Positions 19,552 through 30,786 of a stretch of 64,000 nt of DNA are shown piece after piece. Every line of letters begins with the position of its first letter. Positions within the stretch are counted from its first letter, which is position 1. Location of the stretch: assembly GCA_019448385.1 (NCBI GenBank), contig JAGTXO010000025.1, forward strand, positions 186,001-250,000, read 5' to 3'. The notes below the pieces were generated by a model. The model searched no databases and was not told where the DNA came from. It saw nothing but the letters and a program-made list of their open reading frames with translations. This DNA is from Diacronema lutheri (Eukaryota; Haptophyta; Pavlovophyceae; Pavlovales; Pavlovaceae). A program made the translations under genes and the position numbers.

Positions 19552-19639
19552 ATACGTCTGTGTGAGGGTTACGTCTCTTCAGGCCACAACGCGGATGACG
19601 CTGACTGTGACTCCGTCTAGGCTCTCACAATTGTTCGTA

Positions 19640-22600
19640 CTACGACTCGAGCGTAAACTCGAGCACGTCCTCGAGGTCGACGAGCGTGTGCACGACGGGC
19701 AGCAGCAGGCTGGCGCGCTCGCCCAGGAGGCCGGCGAGCACCGCCTCAGAGTCAGCCGCCTCGTCCTTGGCCGCGCGCATCACGCGCTCGAGCGCCGCCG
19801 GCCCGCCGAGGTGCTGCGCGAGGATCTCGCGCAGCCGCAAGCCCTTATCGCGCAAAGACGCATCCGACGGCACTTTGCTGAAGAGCGATGCGATCGCTGC
19901 GGGCGCGACGGGCGCGCCGGCGGCGGGCACGGCGGGTGCGAGGGCGGCCGGGGGTGCAGCGGGGGGTGCAGCGGGCGGATCGACATTGGCGCGACGGCCG
20001 CGCTGTGCGGCGGGCAGGGGCGCCGGAGCGCGCGCGGTGCCCGTGGCGCTCGGCTCGTCGCCGATCGCGCCAATCACCCACGCGAAGCCACCGCTTCCCA
20101 CCCGGGGCGCCTGCACCGTGTCGCCTGCCTGCTGCAGCATCATCCGCGAGAGCGAGGTGCTCGGGTCCACGGCCGCGCTGCCCGCCGCGCCGGCAGTCGC
20201 CGCGTCCGCCGCGGCAGGGCCGGGCTGCGGCTGCGCGTGCACCCACGGCCGCGGCCGCGGCTGCTGTGCCTGCGCAAAAACGCTCGGCCGCTCGCCGTCC
20301 GCGCCCGCCACCTGGCGGAAGGCCGTCGCGATGTCCGCGCTGAGCTCGTCGTCGGGGTCGCGCGGCTCGAAGAGCGTCGCGATGTCCGCCTCGCGCACGC
20401 CCGGCGGCACGAGCACGGACGGCGTCGACCCGTCGGTGCCGTCGCCGTCCGCGCCGCCGGCCGCGCCCGCGTCGACGGGGACGAGCACAAACTTTTTGCG
20501 CAGCTTTTGAATATCGGCGGCAATCTGGCGTACCTCGCGCTGCGCTGAGTTGATCAACTGGCGCGCCGGCTCGCCCGTCAGCTCGCACCCCTCGACGAGC
20601 TCCATCACGGCCTGCGCGCGCGCCGGCGGAGCGCCCGCGCCGGCGGGTCGACCCGCGGTGCGCGCGCGTCGGAGGGGGGGGGCCGGGGGGGGGGGGGGGG
20701 GGGGCGGAGGGGATGCGGTCGCACAATGCGGGTCGCACAATGGGCACCTCGAGACACTGGCAGGGGCGACGAGCGCGAGGCTGCGCGGCGAGAAGGCGGC
20801 CGGCTCGCGCTCCGCGCACGCGCGCGCCGCGCCACGGCACGCACCTCCCGCTGCTCGTTGAGGCCGGCGAGGCGCTCAGCCACCTCCTGATCGGTGAGCA
20901 CATGCCACACGCCCGCGTTGGCCGCCGCGAGCGCGCGCGCGAGCGCATCGGTCTCCGTTGCGCCGCCGGCCGCCGCGCTGCCACCGCCCGCCGGCCGCGC
21001 ATCGCTGGCGAGCGGCGCCGGCGGCGCGGCGCCGCTGCCGGCCGCCGCCGCCAGCGCGTGCGTCGGCGGCACGCGCGGTGGCTTGCCGCCGGCGGGCACA
21101 AGGACGAGCATCTCCTCGGAGCGACCATCGTGCCCTTGCTGCTGCTGCTCCTTTGCCGCGCGCTGCCGAGCGAGCCTGTCCCGCCGAATCTTCTGACGCT
21201 CCTCGTCATACTTGGCCTGAAGCTCGCTGTACCGCGTCGCCTCGAGCGCGCGCGACGCGGCCGCCGCCTCCCGCGCCGCCTCCACGCCGCCACCGCCACC
21301 GCCACCGCCACCGCCACCGCCGCTGTTACGGCCACCACCGCCGCCCTGCCCGCCAGCGGCAGGGCGGCGCGCAGACGCAACCGACACCACCGCCGCCGCC
21401 GGCCCGCCGCCGCGCGCATTGCCAGCGCCAGCGGCCGCCTTGGCGGGCGGCTGCGCGGCCGTTACGACGTCGTCACCGTCACCGCCAGTTACGCGTGCAT
21501 GCGAGGTGTGACGGTCGGGTAGAGGGAGGGGCGTGGACACGCCTGCACCGGCTGCGAACTCGGAGGCGAAGAGCTTCTCGTCGAGGAACTTGGTAATGCG
21601 CGCCTGGTGGAGCGAAAGGTGCAAGCGCGACACACGCGCGGTGCACGCGGCACGCGCGGCGCGCGGGGCGTGCGTTATCGAGAAGCGCGTGAAGGGCGTT
21701 GCTCTGGGCGAGTGGCGAGCGTGACGGTGACAGTTCTGCGCGCGTGTGTGTCCGGCCAAAGTCCGTGTGCGTTCGTTGCGCCCTGCGCAGGCGCCTGCCC
21801 AGCCGTGGCGCCACCGCCCGACCCGGCCGCCCGGCGTGCCGCTCTCCGCGCGCTGCGCGTTCCCCGCCGCATCCGGACGCGCGTCAGGCCGCGCGCGCGC
21901 GCCTTGACGAACTCGAGCTCGAGGATCTCGTGGATGCGTGGCCGCTTGGCCGGGTCCTTCTCCAGTGCAGCAGTGATGACGCTGCTCAGCTCAGTGTGCG
22001 TCCCGGCGGGCAGGGGCTGCGCACGGCGAGTGGAAGAAATGAGAGAAAAAAGGAACAGGAAAAGAAGAAGGAAAAAGAAAAGGGTGATCAAGACGCGCGC
22101 GAACGCGCGATCGGCGCCGCGCAACAGCCGCCGCTCAGCCATGCGCTGCGCCGCGCCGCGCCGCGCTGCGCCGCGCCGCGCTGCGCTGCGCGCTGACTGG
22201 GAAAGGTCCGCCCACAATGCGCATGATCAGGGCGGGCATGTTATTGGCGTGAAAGGGGAGGCGAAGGGTAAGCAGCTCGTACAAGATCACGCCGAGCGAC
22301 CACACGTCGCACTTGTTGTTGTACACCTCGCCCCTGCGTCACACGCGGCAGTTGACGAGGGGTGGGGTTTGGGGTGCGGCCAGGACGCAGCGAGACGCAG
22401 TGCAGCGCCAGACGACAAGCCGCGGCGGGTGAAGAGGGGTGGGGTTTGGGGTGCGGCCAGGACGCAGCGAGACGCAGTGCAGCGCCAGACGACAAGCCGC
22501 GGCGGGTGAAGAAGGGTGGGGTTTGGGGTGCGGCCAGCACGCAGCGAGACGCAGTGCAGCGCCAGACGACAAGCCGCGGCGGGTGAAGAGGGGTGGGGTT

Positions 22601-24283
22601 TGGGGTGCGGGCAGCACGCAGCGAGACGCAGTGCAGCGCCAGACGACAAGCCGCGGCGGGTGAAGAGGGGTGGGGTTTGGGGTGCGGGCAGCACGCAGCG
22701 AGACGCAGTGCAGCGCCAGACGACAAGCCGCGGCGGGTGAAGAGGGGTGGGGTTTGGGGTGCGGCCAGCACGCAGCGAGACGCAGTGCAGCGCCAGACGA
22801 TATGCCGCGGCGGGTGAAGAGGGGTGGGGTTTGGGGTGCGGCCAGCACGCAGCGAGACGCAGTGCGGCGCCAGACGACAAGCCGCGGCGGGTGAAGAGGG
22901 GTGGGGTTTGGGGTGCGGCCAGGACGCAGCGAGACGCAGTGCAGCGCCAGACGACAAGCCGCGGCGGGTGAAGAGGGGTGGGGTTTGGGGTGCGGCCAGC
23001 ACGCAGCGAGACGCAGTGCAGCGCCAGACGACAAGCCGCGGCGGGTGCGCCGTCCGCGCCGCGCCGCGCGCGCGCTGGCGCTGCTGCGCGTACTTGCACA
23101 GCTCGGGCGCAAGGTAGAGCGGCGTTCCAACGCACGTGTGCGCGACGCTCATCGTCGAGCTGAGCACCTGCCATCGCAGTCGCGCGAGATCGCGCGCGTT
23201 GGATGGTGGATCAGCATGGCGGTGGATCAGCATGGCGGTGGATCAGCATGGCGGTGGATCAGCATGGCGGAGGGTCAGCATGGCGGTGGCGCGCGCAGCG
23301 GGGTGCGCGGGGGGTGGGCGACGGCGCGGCGGCAGCAGCGACGAGGCAGCGCCCGCGGCCCGCGCGCTTGGCAGCTCGGCGCGCGCGCCTTTGAGATGCC
23401 AAAGTCGCCAAGCCGCACAAAGTTTTCCCGCGTGAGGAAGACGTTTTGTGGTTTTAAATCTCGATGCATTACCTGCGAGGGGAGGGGAGGAGGGGAGGAG
23501 GAGAGAGGGGGGGGGGGGGGGGGGGCGACACAGAAGCGGTGCGTGCGAGGCGGGAGCGCACGCCGTTGCAAGGCCGCCGTGCGCGCGGGTTGGCTGAGCC
23601 CAACGGCGCGCACGCGGCCGAGCGCTGCCGCTGCTTACGGCCTCGCGTCGCAATCAGCGCGGCCCACCCCACCATGCGCGCTCATCTCCCCCCCTGCCCC
23701 CTTCCCTTCCCCTCTCAAGCTGCGCTGCGCCTGCAAGCAGCTCGAGCCCGCGTGCCCAGCTCCTTGCCACCACGCCCCTCCCGCCGCCCGCCCCCGCCGC
23801 CCGCGCCGCCGCACGCCGCCCGGCCGTCGCCGCGGCTCGGGCGCTCACCTTGCGGTCGTGCGCGTGCTTGAGCGCGAGGCAGATTTGCACAAACCAATCG
23901 AGCACCTGCTCCTCAGAGAAGCCGGCGCCGCCCGAGGTCTTCTGCACGTCGATGCGCTGCGACAGGTCGCCGCCGTCCGCGTAGTCCATCACGATGCACA
24001 GCTTGCCGTCATCGTCGGAGAAGTGCTCGTGGATGCGGATGATGTGAGGGTGCCGCCGCAGCCGCTGCAGCACCTCGCACTCGTTCGTCGCCTCGTGCCG
24101 GTCCTTGTCGGACATGGCGGACATGTCGATCAGTTTGAGCACGCACTGCCGCGAGTCCGCCTGCCGCCGCACCAGATAGACAACGCCGAACGAGCCGCGG
24201 CCGACGAGCTTGAGCGTCTCATACTTGCGGTGGATCTTCGGCAGCACCTCGCGCTTGCGCCGCTCGGTGATGAGCCGCTTCAT
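19640..24283 (-). CDS. NEK-family (NIMA-related) protein kinase with long C-terminal extension
   Basis: Seven exons: 24283-23849, 23472-23389, 23167-23094, 22333-22198, 22016-21903, 21603-20845, 20611-19640; 2,574 nt, 857 residues. Kinase residues 20-285: GRGSFGVVYLV, HRDLKPQN, DFGISK, the GTPLYLAPELC activation/P+1 loop, CDVWSLGVILYEL and HANNMPALIMRIV typical of NEKs. The tail has a KFLDEKL helix, a charged helix (RYSELQAKYDEERQKIRRD), Gly/Ala/Pro-rich disorder and a helical C-terminus. By family, NEKs work in cilia, centrosomes and mitotic entry. Two donors are GC (AAG|GCGCGC at 23388 and 21902). The intron between exons 3 and 4 is filled by a 77-bp array; the intron between exons 2 and 3 has a 16-bp array. 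The stop lies 88 bp from the convergent phosphatase stop. Confidence 0.88.
22356..23046 (-). repeat. 77-bp intronic minisatellite, nine copies
   Basis: Nine head-to-tail copies at exact 77-bp spacing (repeat landmarks at 22362, 22439, 22516 and on to 22978) filling most of the NEK intron 22334-23093. Copies differ by a few substitutions (GGCCAGGAC, GGCCAGCAC, GGGCAGCAC; one GATATGCC). On the transcribed strand the unit has no AG dinucleotide and no stop codon in any frame. Confidence 0.95.
23203..23290 (-). repeat. 16-bp minisatellite in NEK intron 2
   Basis: Five copies of GTGGATCAGCATGGCG, the fifth slightly diverged (GAGGGTCAGC), inside the intron 23168-23388. Confidence 0.9.
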
Positions 24284-24511
24284 GCGCGGTGGACACGGCG
24301 GCCGGGCGGACGGGCAGGCGGCACGACGCGGCCGCGGCGCGCGACTCGTGGCGCGAAATGCGCGGACGGCGACACCACGTCGGCGGCCAAGCCCGCCGAG
24401 CAGCGCAAACCTAATGCACCGTTGTCACAACAGCGTCACGCGCGGGCGTCACGTCCGTGGCCGTGGCGCGGCGGCGGCTGGCGGCTGGGCGGGCGGCTGG
24501 GCGGCGCGCTG
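24284..24511. promoter_or_regulatory. Divergent promoter, NEK kinase / ERCC8
   Basis: A 228-bp spacer between divergent ATGs, the longest such spacer in the window. It is GC-rich with GGCGGCTGGGCGG repeats just upstream of ERCC8 and one AT-richer patch (CTAATGCACCGTTGTCACAACAG). No TATA box is seen. Confidence 0.5.
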
Positions 24512-26174
24512 ATGATCGGGCTGCTACGCTTCCGCGAGATGGGCTGCGCCCCGCCTGACGGCTATGCGCTCCGCCCCTCGGTCCTCCACATGCGCGCACG
24601 CGCTGTCGCGCTCTCGCCGTCGCTCGAGGTGCGCTCGGCGCACCGCGCCGCCGTGCGCGCGCTCGACGTCGAGCGCGCGCACGGCCGCTTCGTGCTCGCG
24701 GGCGACGCGGAGGGGCTCATCGCAATCTACGACGTGCGCGAGCCACTCGGCGCTGGCGGTCGCCGCGCCGGCGAGCCGTACGTGGCCAAGCCGCTCGCGC
24801 GCGTGCCCAAGGCGCACCGCTTCGCCATCGCCGCGCTCTGCTGGTGCGCGCGCGCGCGCGCGCGCGCGCGCGCCACGCCGTGGCGCTGCGCGCATCACCA
24901 CGGCGTGAGCTGGCTCCGTTTGCGCCCAAGACGCGATGGGATGCGCCGCGGCGCGTCCCTCGTCGCGCGCGGCGCGCGGCGCGCTCGGTGTGCCCGCGCA
25001 CGCCGCATCCCATCGCGTCTACGCGCGGCGCGTCGCTTCGCCTCCGCGTCGCAGGTACCCGCCCGACCCCGGCCTCTTCGTCACCGCCGCGTACGACGGC
25101 CTGGTGCGCGCGTGGGACGCTGATGCGCTGCAGCCCGCCCTCGATTTTGAGCTGCACGGGCGCGTGTACGCTCTACACCTCTCGCCCGTCGCCTCGTCCC
25201 ACGGTCTCGTCGCGGTGGGCAGCGAAGAGAGCGCGGTCAGACTGTGCGATCTGCGCTCGGGCGCGCGCACGCACTTGCTCCACGGCCACTCTGCACCGGT
25301 GTGGGCCGTGCAGTGGTCCACCGGCCGCGAGCACGTCCTCGCCTCGGGATCCCGGGATGGCCGTGCGCTCATGTGGGACGTGCGGCGGCCGGGCGCCGTC
25401 CACGCGCTCGACCGCGCGCACGCGGGCGCGCGCGGCGGGCGCGCGGAGGGCGGTGAGGGCGGTGTCGCTGGCGCGCAGCGAAGGCGCGCGTCGGCGCACG
25501 ATGGCGGCGTGAACGGTCTGCTCTTCTCACCGGATGGCTCGGAGCTGCTCACGTTTGGCAAGGACGACCGGCTGCGACTGTGGGATGCGGAGAGCGGCAG
25601 GTTGCTCCACGTGAGCTACGAGGGCGCGGCCAACGCGGCGCCGCGCAACATCACCCTCGCCGCGACGGCGTGCGGCGGACCGGGCACCGCGCACGCCTGC
25701 GCGTACGTGCCGTGCGGCCGACTGCTGCACGTGTACGAGTGGGCGACGGGTGCGCTCGTCTCGCGGCTGCGCGGCCACTTTGAGCGCGTCAACGCCGTCG
25801 CGCTCGCCGACGGCGCGGTGGGCGGCGCGGCCGAGCTGTTGCTGAGCGCATCGGACGATGCATCGATCTGCGCGTGGGCGCCGCCTTCTGACGCGCTCGG
25901 CGCCGCGCCGGCGGCCACCGCCGCACCGCCCAGCCGCGCACCAATCGCCGCGACGGCACGCCAGGCGGCACGACCCGCGCGCGGCGCGCGCGCGGCCGGC
26001 GCAGCACGTCGGACCTCGCGGCCGGTGGGTGCGGCCGGCGCGCGCGCGCGCGCGCCGGTCGACCGCGCGGACGCGGCGCGCGTCGGAGCGCGGTTGAACG
26101 AGGACGCGTGGAGTGACGCCGACGAGGCGAGCGGAGACGGCGACGACGGCCTTGCGCCGGGTTGGTCGGGATGA
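24512..26174 (+). CDS. ERCC8: Cockayne syndrome A homologue, WD40 DCAF for transcription-coupled repair
   Basis: Two exons, 24512-24843 and 25055-26174; 483 residues. Similarity to CSA from memory runs end to end: MIGLLRFREMG start, AVRALDVERAHGRFVLAGDAEG, CWYPPDPGLFVTAAYDGLVRAWD, VYALHLSPVASSHGLVAVG, VRLCDLRSGARTHLLHGH, LASGSRDGRALMWDVRR, SAHDGGVNGLLFSPDG, LLTFGKDDRLRLWD, and a tail EDAWSDADEASG like the human EDAWSSSDEE. These are the seven WD blades. By family it recruits CSB substrates to the CUL4-DDB1 ligase at stalled RNA polymerase II. The intron begins inside the Trp codon of CWYP and starts with a GC dinucleotide run. Confidence 0.9.
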
Positions 26175-26328
26175 GCGGCGATGAATTGACACTGCCGTTC
26201 ATTCGACTTGCAACCAACCCCGAGGGCGCACAGGGCGCGCCGGGCGTCAGGGGCTGCCAGCCAGCGTTGGGTCGTATGCCTTTGAACGGCTTCGGGCCCT
26301 CACGCAACGCAGTCTGCCGCTGGCGCAC

Positions 26329-26355
26329 AGACGGCGGTGGAGCCCACCGCCGTCT
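26329..26355 (+). promoter_or_regulatory. 12-bp perfect hairpin in the probable 5' leader
   Basis: AGACGGCGGTGG and CCACCGCCGTCT flank the loop AGC, a perfect 12-bp stem about 75 bp before the ATG of the cysteine-rich gene. If transcribed, it would be a very stable 5'-UTR structure. Confidence 0.6.
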
Positions 26356-26430
26356 CACACCGACGGCCTTCACAGTGGGAGCGGCTGTCCCGCTTCACAG
26401 GGACAACGCTTTCGGCGAACCGCCACCAGC

Positions 26431-28037
26431 ATGCGGCGCACGCAGCCGTCTCACGAGGCCGAGCAGCGGCCGCAGCCGCAGCTGAGGTGCTCCTCCGCCG
26501 CGCAGCCGCCGTCGACGTCGTACCAGCCCGTTGGCGGGCCCGGCGGACACGCTAACGAGCAGCTCGACGCATCTGCGCCGCCCTTCGCGCCGCCCGGCTA
26601 CTTTCCGCAGCAGGGCGCGGTGGGGATGGGCGGCCTCTTCGTGCCGATGGTGGGCAGCCATCCGGGGATGCTCGCGCATCAGCAGCAGCACGCTCAGCAG
26701 CAGCACGCACAGCAGCCGCAGCAGCATTTGCAGCACCAGCGGCACGCGCCGCTCGCCGGCGCGGGCCACGGCGCGCTGGGCGGCGCACGCAGCCGCGGCG
26801 GCCGGCCGGCTGGCGCTGCCGACGGTCCGTTCGACTGTGGCATGTCGGCGCTCGTCACAGCGTGCACTGAGCCGTCGCTGCCCGACGCGCCGCGCGCGCA
26901 GCCGGCCGCGGCCGCTGACTTTGTGTACGGCGGGAACTGCCCGGGGCTGCAGCTTGTGGCGCATTTTGACGGCACGGCCGAGGCTGAGTCTGCCGAGGCC
27001 TTCCTCACGCAGATCAACCCGGTCAAGACGATGGTGATCAACAAGCTCGCAAAGGTCGAGTGCGCCAACCCGAAGCGCTGGAACGAATCGCAGAAGGTGC
27101 TCTACCCCTGCAGGGAGCATTCAGCCATCTCATTGCGCGTCAAGGTCGGGCCGGCTGGCAACCGCGTCGAGGAGAACGTTGACCTTGTTTGCTGCTTCTC
27201 GACAAACTGCAAGCGCTCCTACTGGTGCGTCCACCTGCTCGACGAGCGCGCGCGCGCGCATGCGCGCGCGCGCCGCTCACGCGTCGCGCCGCGCACAACG
27301 CCGTCGAGCCTCGCAGGAAGCTTCGCTCGTCTGCGCGCAACTGGATGTGCTACTTTGACAACACTGAGCTGTCCGAGCAGTGCCGCGTCAAGTGCATGTG
27401 CCGCCCGCAGCGCTGCTCGTCGTGCGATGAGACCAAATGCGCCGGCGCAGACACATTCGGCCACAAACCGCTGCTCAAGCAGCTCGAGTGGCTGTGGGAG
27501 CGGAACAAGAGCTCATCAACGATCACAGAGATGAGCGCCGCTGATCGATCCGCCGCCATCGGCCTCGCCGAGCGGCTGCTCGAGCGGCTGCGCGCTCCTG
27601 CGCGCTCCGGCGCGCGCGCGCACGCCGCGGCCAGCGACGAGGCGCTCGGCGCGCGCGGGCCGCTGCCGCCGCTACACGTCACCTGCCGCGCGGGCGTGGA
27701 GCACGGCAGCATGGCGCACGGATGTGACTATACGGCCACCGGCATGCGCTCGGTCGTGTCGCATGGGCAGCACGCTCCGGCGCCGTGTTTTGTGATGCCC
27801 ACGCACGCGCAGGGCTCGGACAACGCCGCCTTCCTTGGCCAGCAGGTCATGACGGGTGGCATGTTCCCGGGGATGCGTGCGGTGAGCGGCGGGCAGGGAG
27901 CGCACAACGCGCTGCTCGAGCTGTGCGGCCAGGCGGCAGACAGCAGCGGCTGCGTGCCGCCCGTTGGGAGCGTCGAGCAGCGCGAGGACGGCGGCGCGGA
28001 CGGTACGAACAAGCGGCCACGCTTGGACGGACTGTAG
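26431..28037 (+). CDS. Cysteine-rich protein of unrecognised family
   Basis: Two exons, 26431-27224 and 27317-28037; 504 residues, with the intron inside a Trp codon (TG|GTGCGT ... cag|G). Not recognised. Residues 1-130 are low complexity with a Gln/His stretch. Residues 165-320 are the conserved-looking core: FVYGGNCPGLQLVAHFDG, VECANPKRWNESQKVLYPC, DLVCCFSTNCKRSYW, NWMCYFDNTELSEQCRVKCM and CRPQRCSSCDETKC. These include paired cysteines that could bind zinc. The tail after ERLLERLRAP is variable. The aromatic/Cys core suggests a DNA- or zinc-binding fold, but no function is claimed. Confidence 0.75.
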
Positions 28038-28326
28038 TCGAAATTTCACTTCAGCTCAACATGCGTAGCGTCGTGTGACTCGTGTCTCCCGCCGAGGGAC
28101 CACGACTTCACGAGAGCCAAAGACTGGCGCGTCACATCATCTTGTCAGCTTGCATGCTTGTTGGGTTGGGTAGGCCAATAATGAAGGTCATGGAGCGGCG
28201 AGACAAGGGAACAGTCCCAGGACCAAGGTACGTCTCGGGGCAAGGGCAATGGAGCGCGCCATGGTGTGGTGCGCGCTGCTGCTCAGCGGGGAATCCGCGC
28301 GCACGTCAGCCGTGCCGCGCGTCTCC
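28038..28326. other. Convergent intergenic stretch
   Basis: About 289 bp between two convergent stop codons. It includes CCAATAATGAAGG near 28176, the only AATAA-like motif I noticed in a 3' region here; no ORF, RNA or repeat is evident. Confidence 0.5.
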
Positions 28327-30617
28327 TCAGCAGATGCCGCGCGATCCACGGCCGTAAAAGAGGCGAGGCGCGCGCGGTGCTGCCAGCGTGAAGCGCGAGC
28401 AGCGCGAGGGAATGGTGGCGCGTGCGCGCAGGTGCTCGAGCTCGGCACGCTTGTCGCTCTTCACCAGCGAGGGCGGCAGCTCGAGCGCGTCGGTGAGCAG
28501 TGCGGCAATCACGTGTCGGAAGCCCGGCGACACCACGCGCGGCGAGAGCGGCTTGGACTTGGCCTTGGGCGACAGCGCAGGGGAAAGCTTGGGCGACTTG
28601 AGCTTCTTGGCGCTCGTGCGCGCGTGCCGGTGCGGCAGCTTCACGGGCTTTGGGCGGATGGCGTCGAGCTCGATGACGGCAGCGTCGTCGTCGAACGAGA
28701 CGCAGCGAATGGATGAGGACTGCAAGCGCGTGGATACAAGGGGAGTGGCAAAGACGGGCAGCGCATTGGCACAAGGGGCAGGTGAGCAACGGCTACGCGA
28801 CGACACTCGCATGGGCGATCACACAAAACACGCACCTTGGACGCGGACATGAGCGCATTCAGCATGCAGCGGGGTCGCGACGCGCGCAGCGCGCGCTCGT
28901 GCTCGAGCGTCTTCGAGCCGCGCGGCGCCTTGTTGACCTTGGCAAGCAGCGCGTAGCGCACGACAGGGTCGTACGTGAGCTCGCACGGCGACGGGCGGTC
29001 GCGGCGCGGCGCGAGGCTGCCGAGCGACGGGCACGACGCTCGCAGCGCGCGCTCGTGCTCGAGCGTCTTCGAGCCGCGCGGCGCCTTGTTGGCCTTGGCG
29101 AGGAGCGCGTTGCGCACGACAGGGTCGTACGTGAGCTCGCACGGCGACGGGCGGTCGCGGCGCGGCGCGAGGCTGCCGAGCGACGGGCACGACGCGCGCA
29201 GCGCGCGCTCGTGCTCGAGCGTCTTCGAGCCGCGCGGCGCCTTGTTGACCTTGGCAAGCAGCGCGTAGCGCACGACAGGGTCGTACGTGAGCTCGCACGG
29301 CGACGGGCGGTCGCGGCGCGGCGCGAGGCTGCCGAGCGACGGGCACGACGCGCGCAGCGCGCGCTCGTGCTCGAGCGTCTTCGAGCCGCGCGGCGCCTTG
29401 TTGACCTTGGCGAGCAGCGCGTAGCGCACGACAGGGTCGTACGTGAGCTCGCACGGCGACGGGCGGTCGCGGCGCGGCGCGAGGCTGCCGAGCGACGGGC
29501 ACGACGCTCGCAGCGCGCGCTCGTGCTCGAGCGTCTTCGAGCCGCGCGGCGCCTTGTTGACCTTGGCGAGCAGCGCGTAGCGCACGACTGGGTCGTACGT
29601 GAGCTCGCACGGCGACGGGCGGTCGCGGCGCGGCGCGAGGCTGCCGAGCGACGGGCACGACGCGCGCAGCGCGCGCTCGTGCTCGAGCGTCTTCGAGCCG
29701 CGCGGCGCCTTGTTGACCTTGGCGAGCAGCGCGTAGCGCACGACAGGGTCGTACGTGAGCTCGCACGGCGACGGGCGGTCGCGGCGCGGCGCGAGGCTGC
29801 CGAGCGACGGGCACGACGCGCGCAGTGCGCGCTCGTGCTCGAGCGTCTTCGAGCCGCGCGGCGCCTTGAGCATGGAAGACATTGCTTTGAAGCGCGGCAG
29901 TGGCGAGTACGGGTGCTCGCACGGAGCGCAGTGCTCCGCGATGCGCGCCGTCGGCAGCACCGTGAGCTTGAGCTCGGCATGCATGGGTGAGCTTGCGGTC
30001 AGGTTCGTCTTGAGCACGACGGCCGTGGGGCCGTCGCATGCCGCAAAATCGCAGTTCACGACAAAGGCCGTGCACGAGTTTGACGATCCTCGGATCGCAC
30101 CGTGGCTTCCGAGCGCGACGAACGCGCGGCAGCCGTTCGAGGACGCGATGACCGCGCCCGCCTTGTCGACGATAACGAAATCGTAGCACGAATTGGATGA
30201 GGCGACGATTGTGCCCTCCGTGACGAGCACGAACGCGGTGCACGTGTTGGACGACGATGGTGCCAGAGGCTTGACCGCGCACGTCTCCGCGTCGACGGCG
30301 CGCGACGCGGCGGCGAGAAGCGTCGTTGCGTTGGGCGAGGCGTCAAATTCGGAGATCTTGCCCAGCACACGCGACAAAAGGAGAGAAGAGACGCCCGCGC
30401 CGTCGAGCGACAACGAGTTCTCCTCGGCCGCCGCGGCGACGACTTCGGCCTTGCTTTGCTCGAGCCGCGCGGCCAACTCGTCCGCGTCGTGCGTGGGCGC
30501 GCGAGAGCGCATCCGGTCAGAAATGAACGGGTCGTCGAGGTGGACGCCCTTGCGGCCCGCCGTCTGGCCGCGGTAGCTTGGCATGGGCAGCGCGTTCCCT
30601 GCGCGAAGCGCACTCAT
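28327..30617 (-). CDS. Tandem 52-residue-repeat protein with a short Cys/Ser solenoid
   Basis: Two exons, 30617-28836 and 28719-28327; 724 residues. Residues 1-110 are helical and acidic. Residues 115-190 hold four units of about 19 residues with the signature SSNxCxxFV, alternating hydrophobics as in a beta-solenoid. From residue 250, six full and one partial copy of a 52-residue repeat follow (KAPRGSKTLEHERALRAS, CPSLGSLAPRRDRPSPCE, LTYDPVVRYALLAKVN). Exon 2 has a diverged copy (SPGFRHVIAALL ... KSDKRAELEHLRARA). The function is not recognised; the repeat looks like a charged scaffold segment. The intron uses AAG|GTGCGT. Confidence 0.85.
28860..29872 (-). repeat. 156-bp coding minisatellite
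   Basis: About 6.5 near-identical 156-bp units encode the 52-residue repeats. The unit length is a multiple of three, unlike the 28-, 37- and 77-bp intronic arrays. The copies differ at only a few bases (YALLAKVN against NALLAKAN), which indicates recent expansion or homogenisation. Confidence 0.95.
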
Positions 30618-30786
30618 CGCGCCAAATCGGGGAGTCCGCGGGAGGACGGCGAGAAGGTAAAAGTCCTTCCCGCGCGCGCTTGGGGCCCCAAACCCGGACT
30701 TGCCGGACTTGCCGGATCACGCACGGGCTTTCTAGCGGCAAGTCGCTCATCGCACGGACTTGTTGGATCACGCACTCGCTCTTCTT

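Noticed and set aside
28713-29990. 425-residue plus-strand frame across the 156-bp repeats
   Set aside because: Any array of a stop-free multiple-of-three unit stays open on both strands; the minus strand has the spliced, structured protein.
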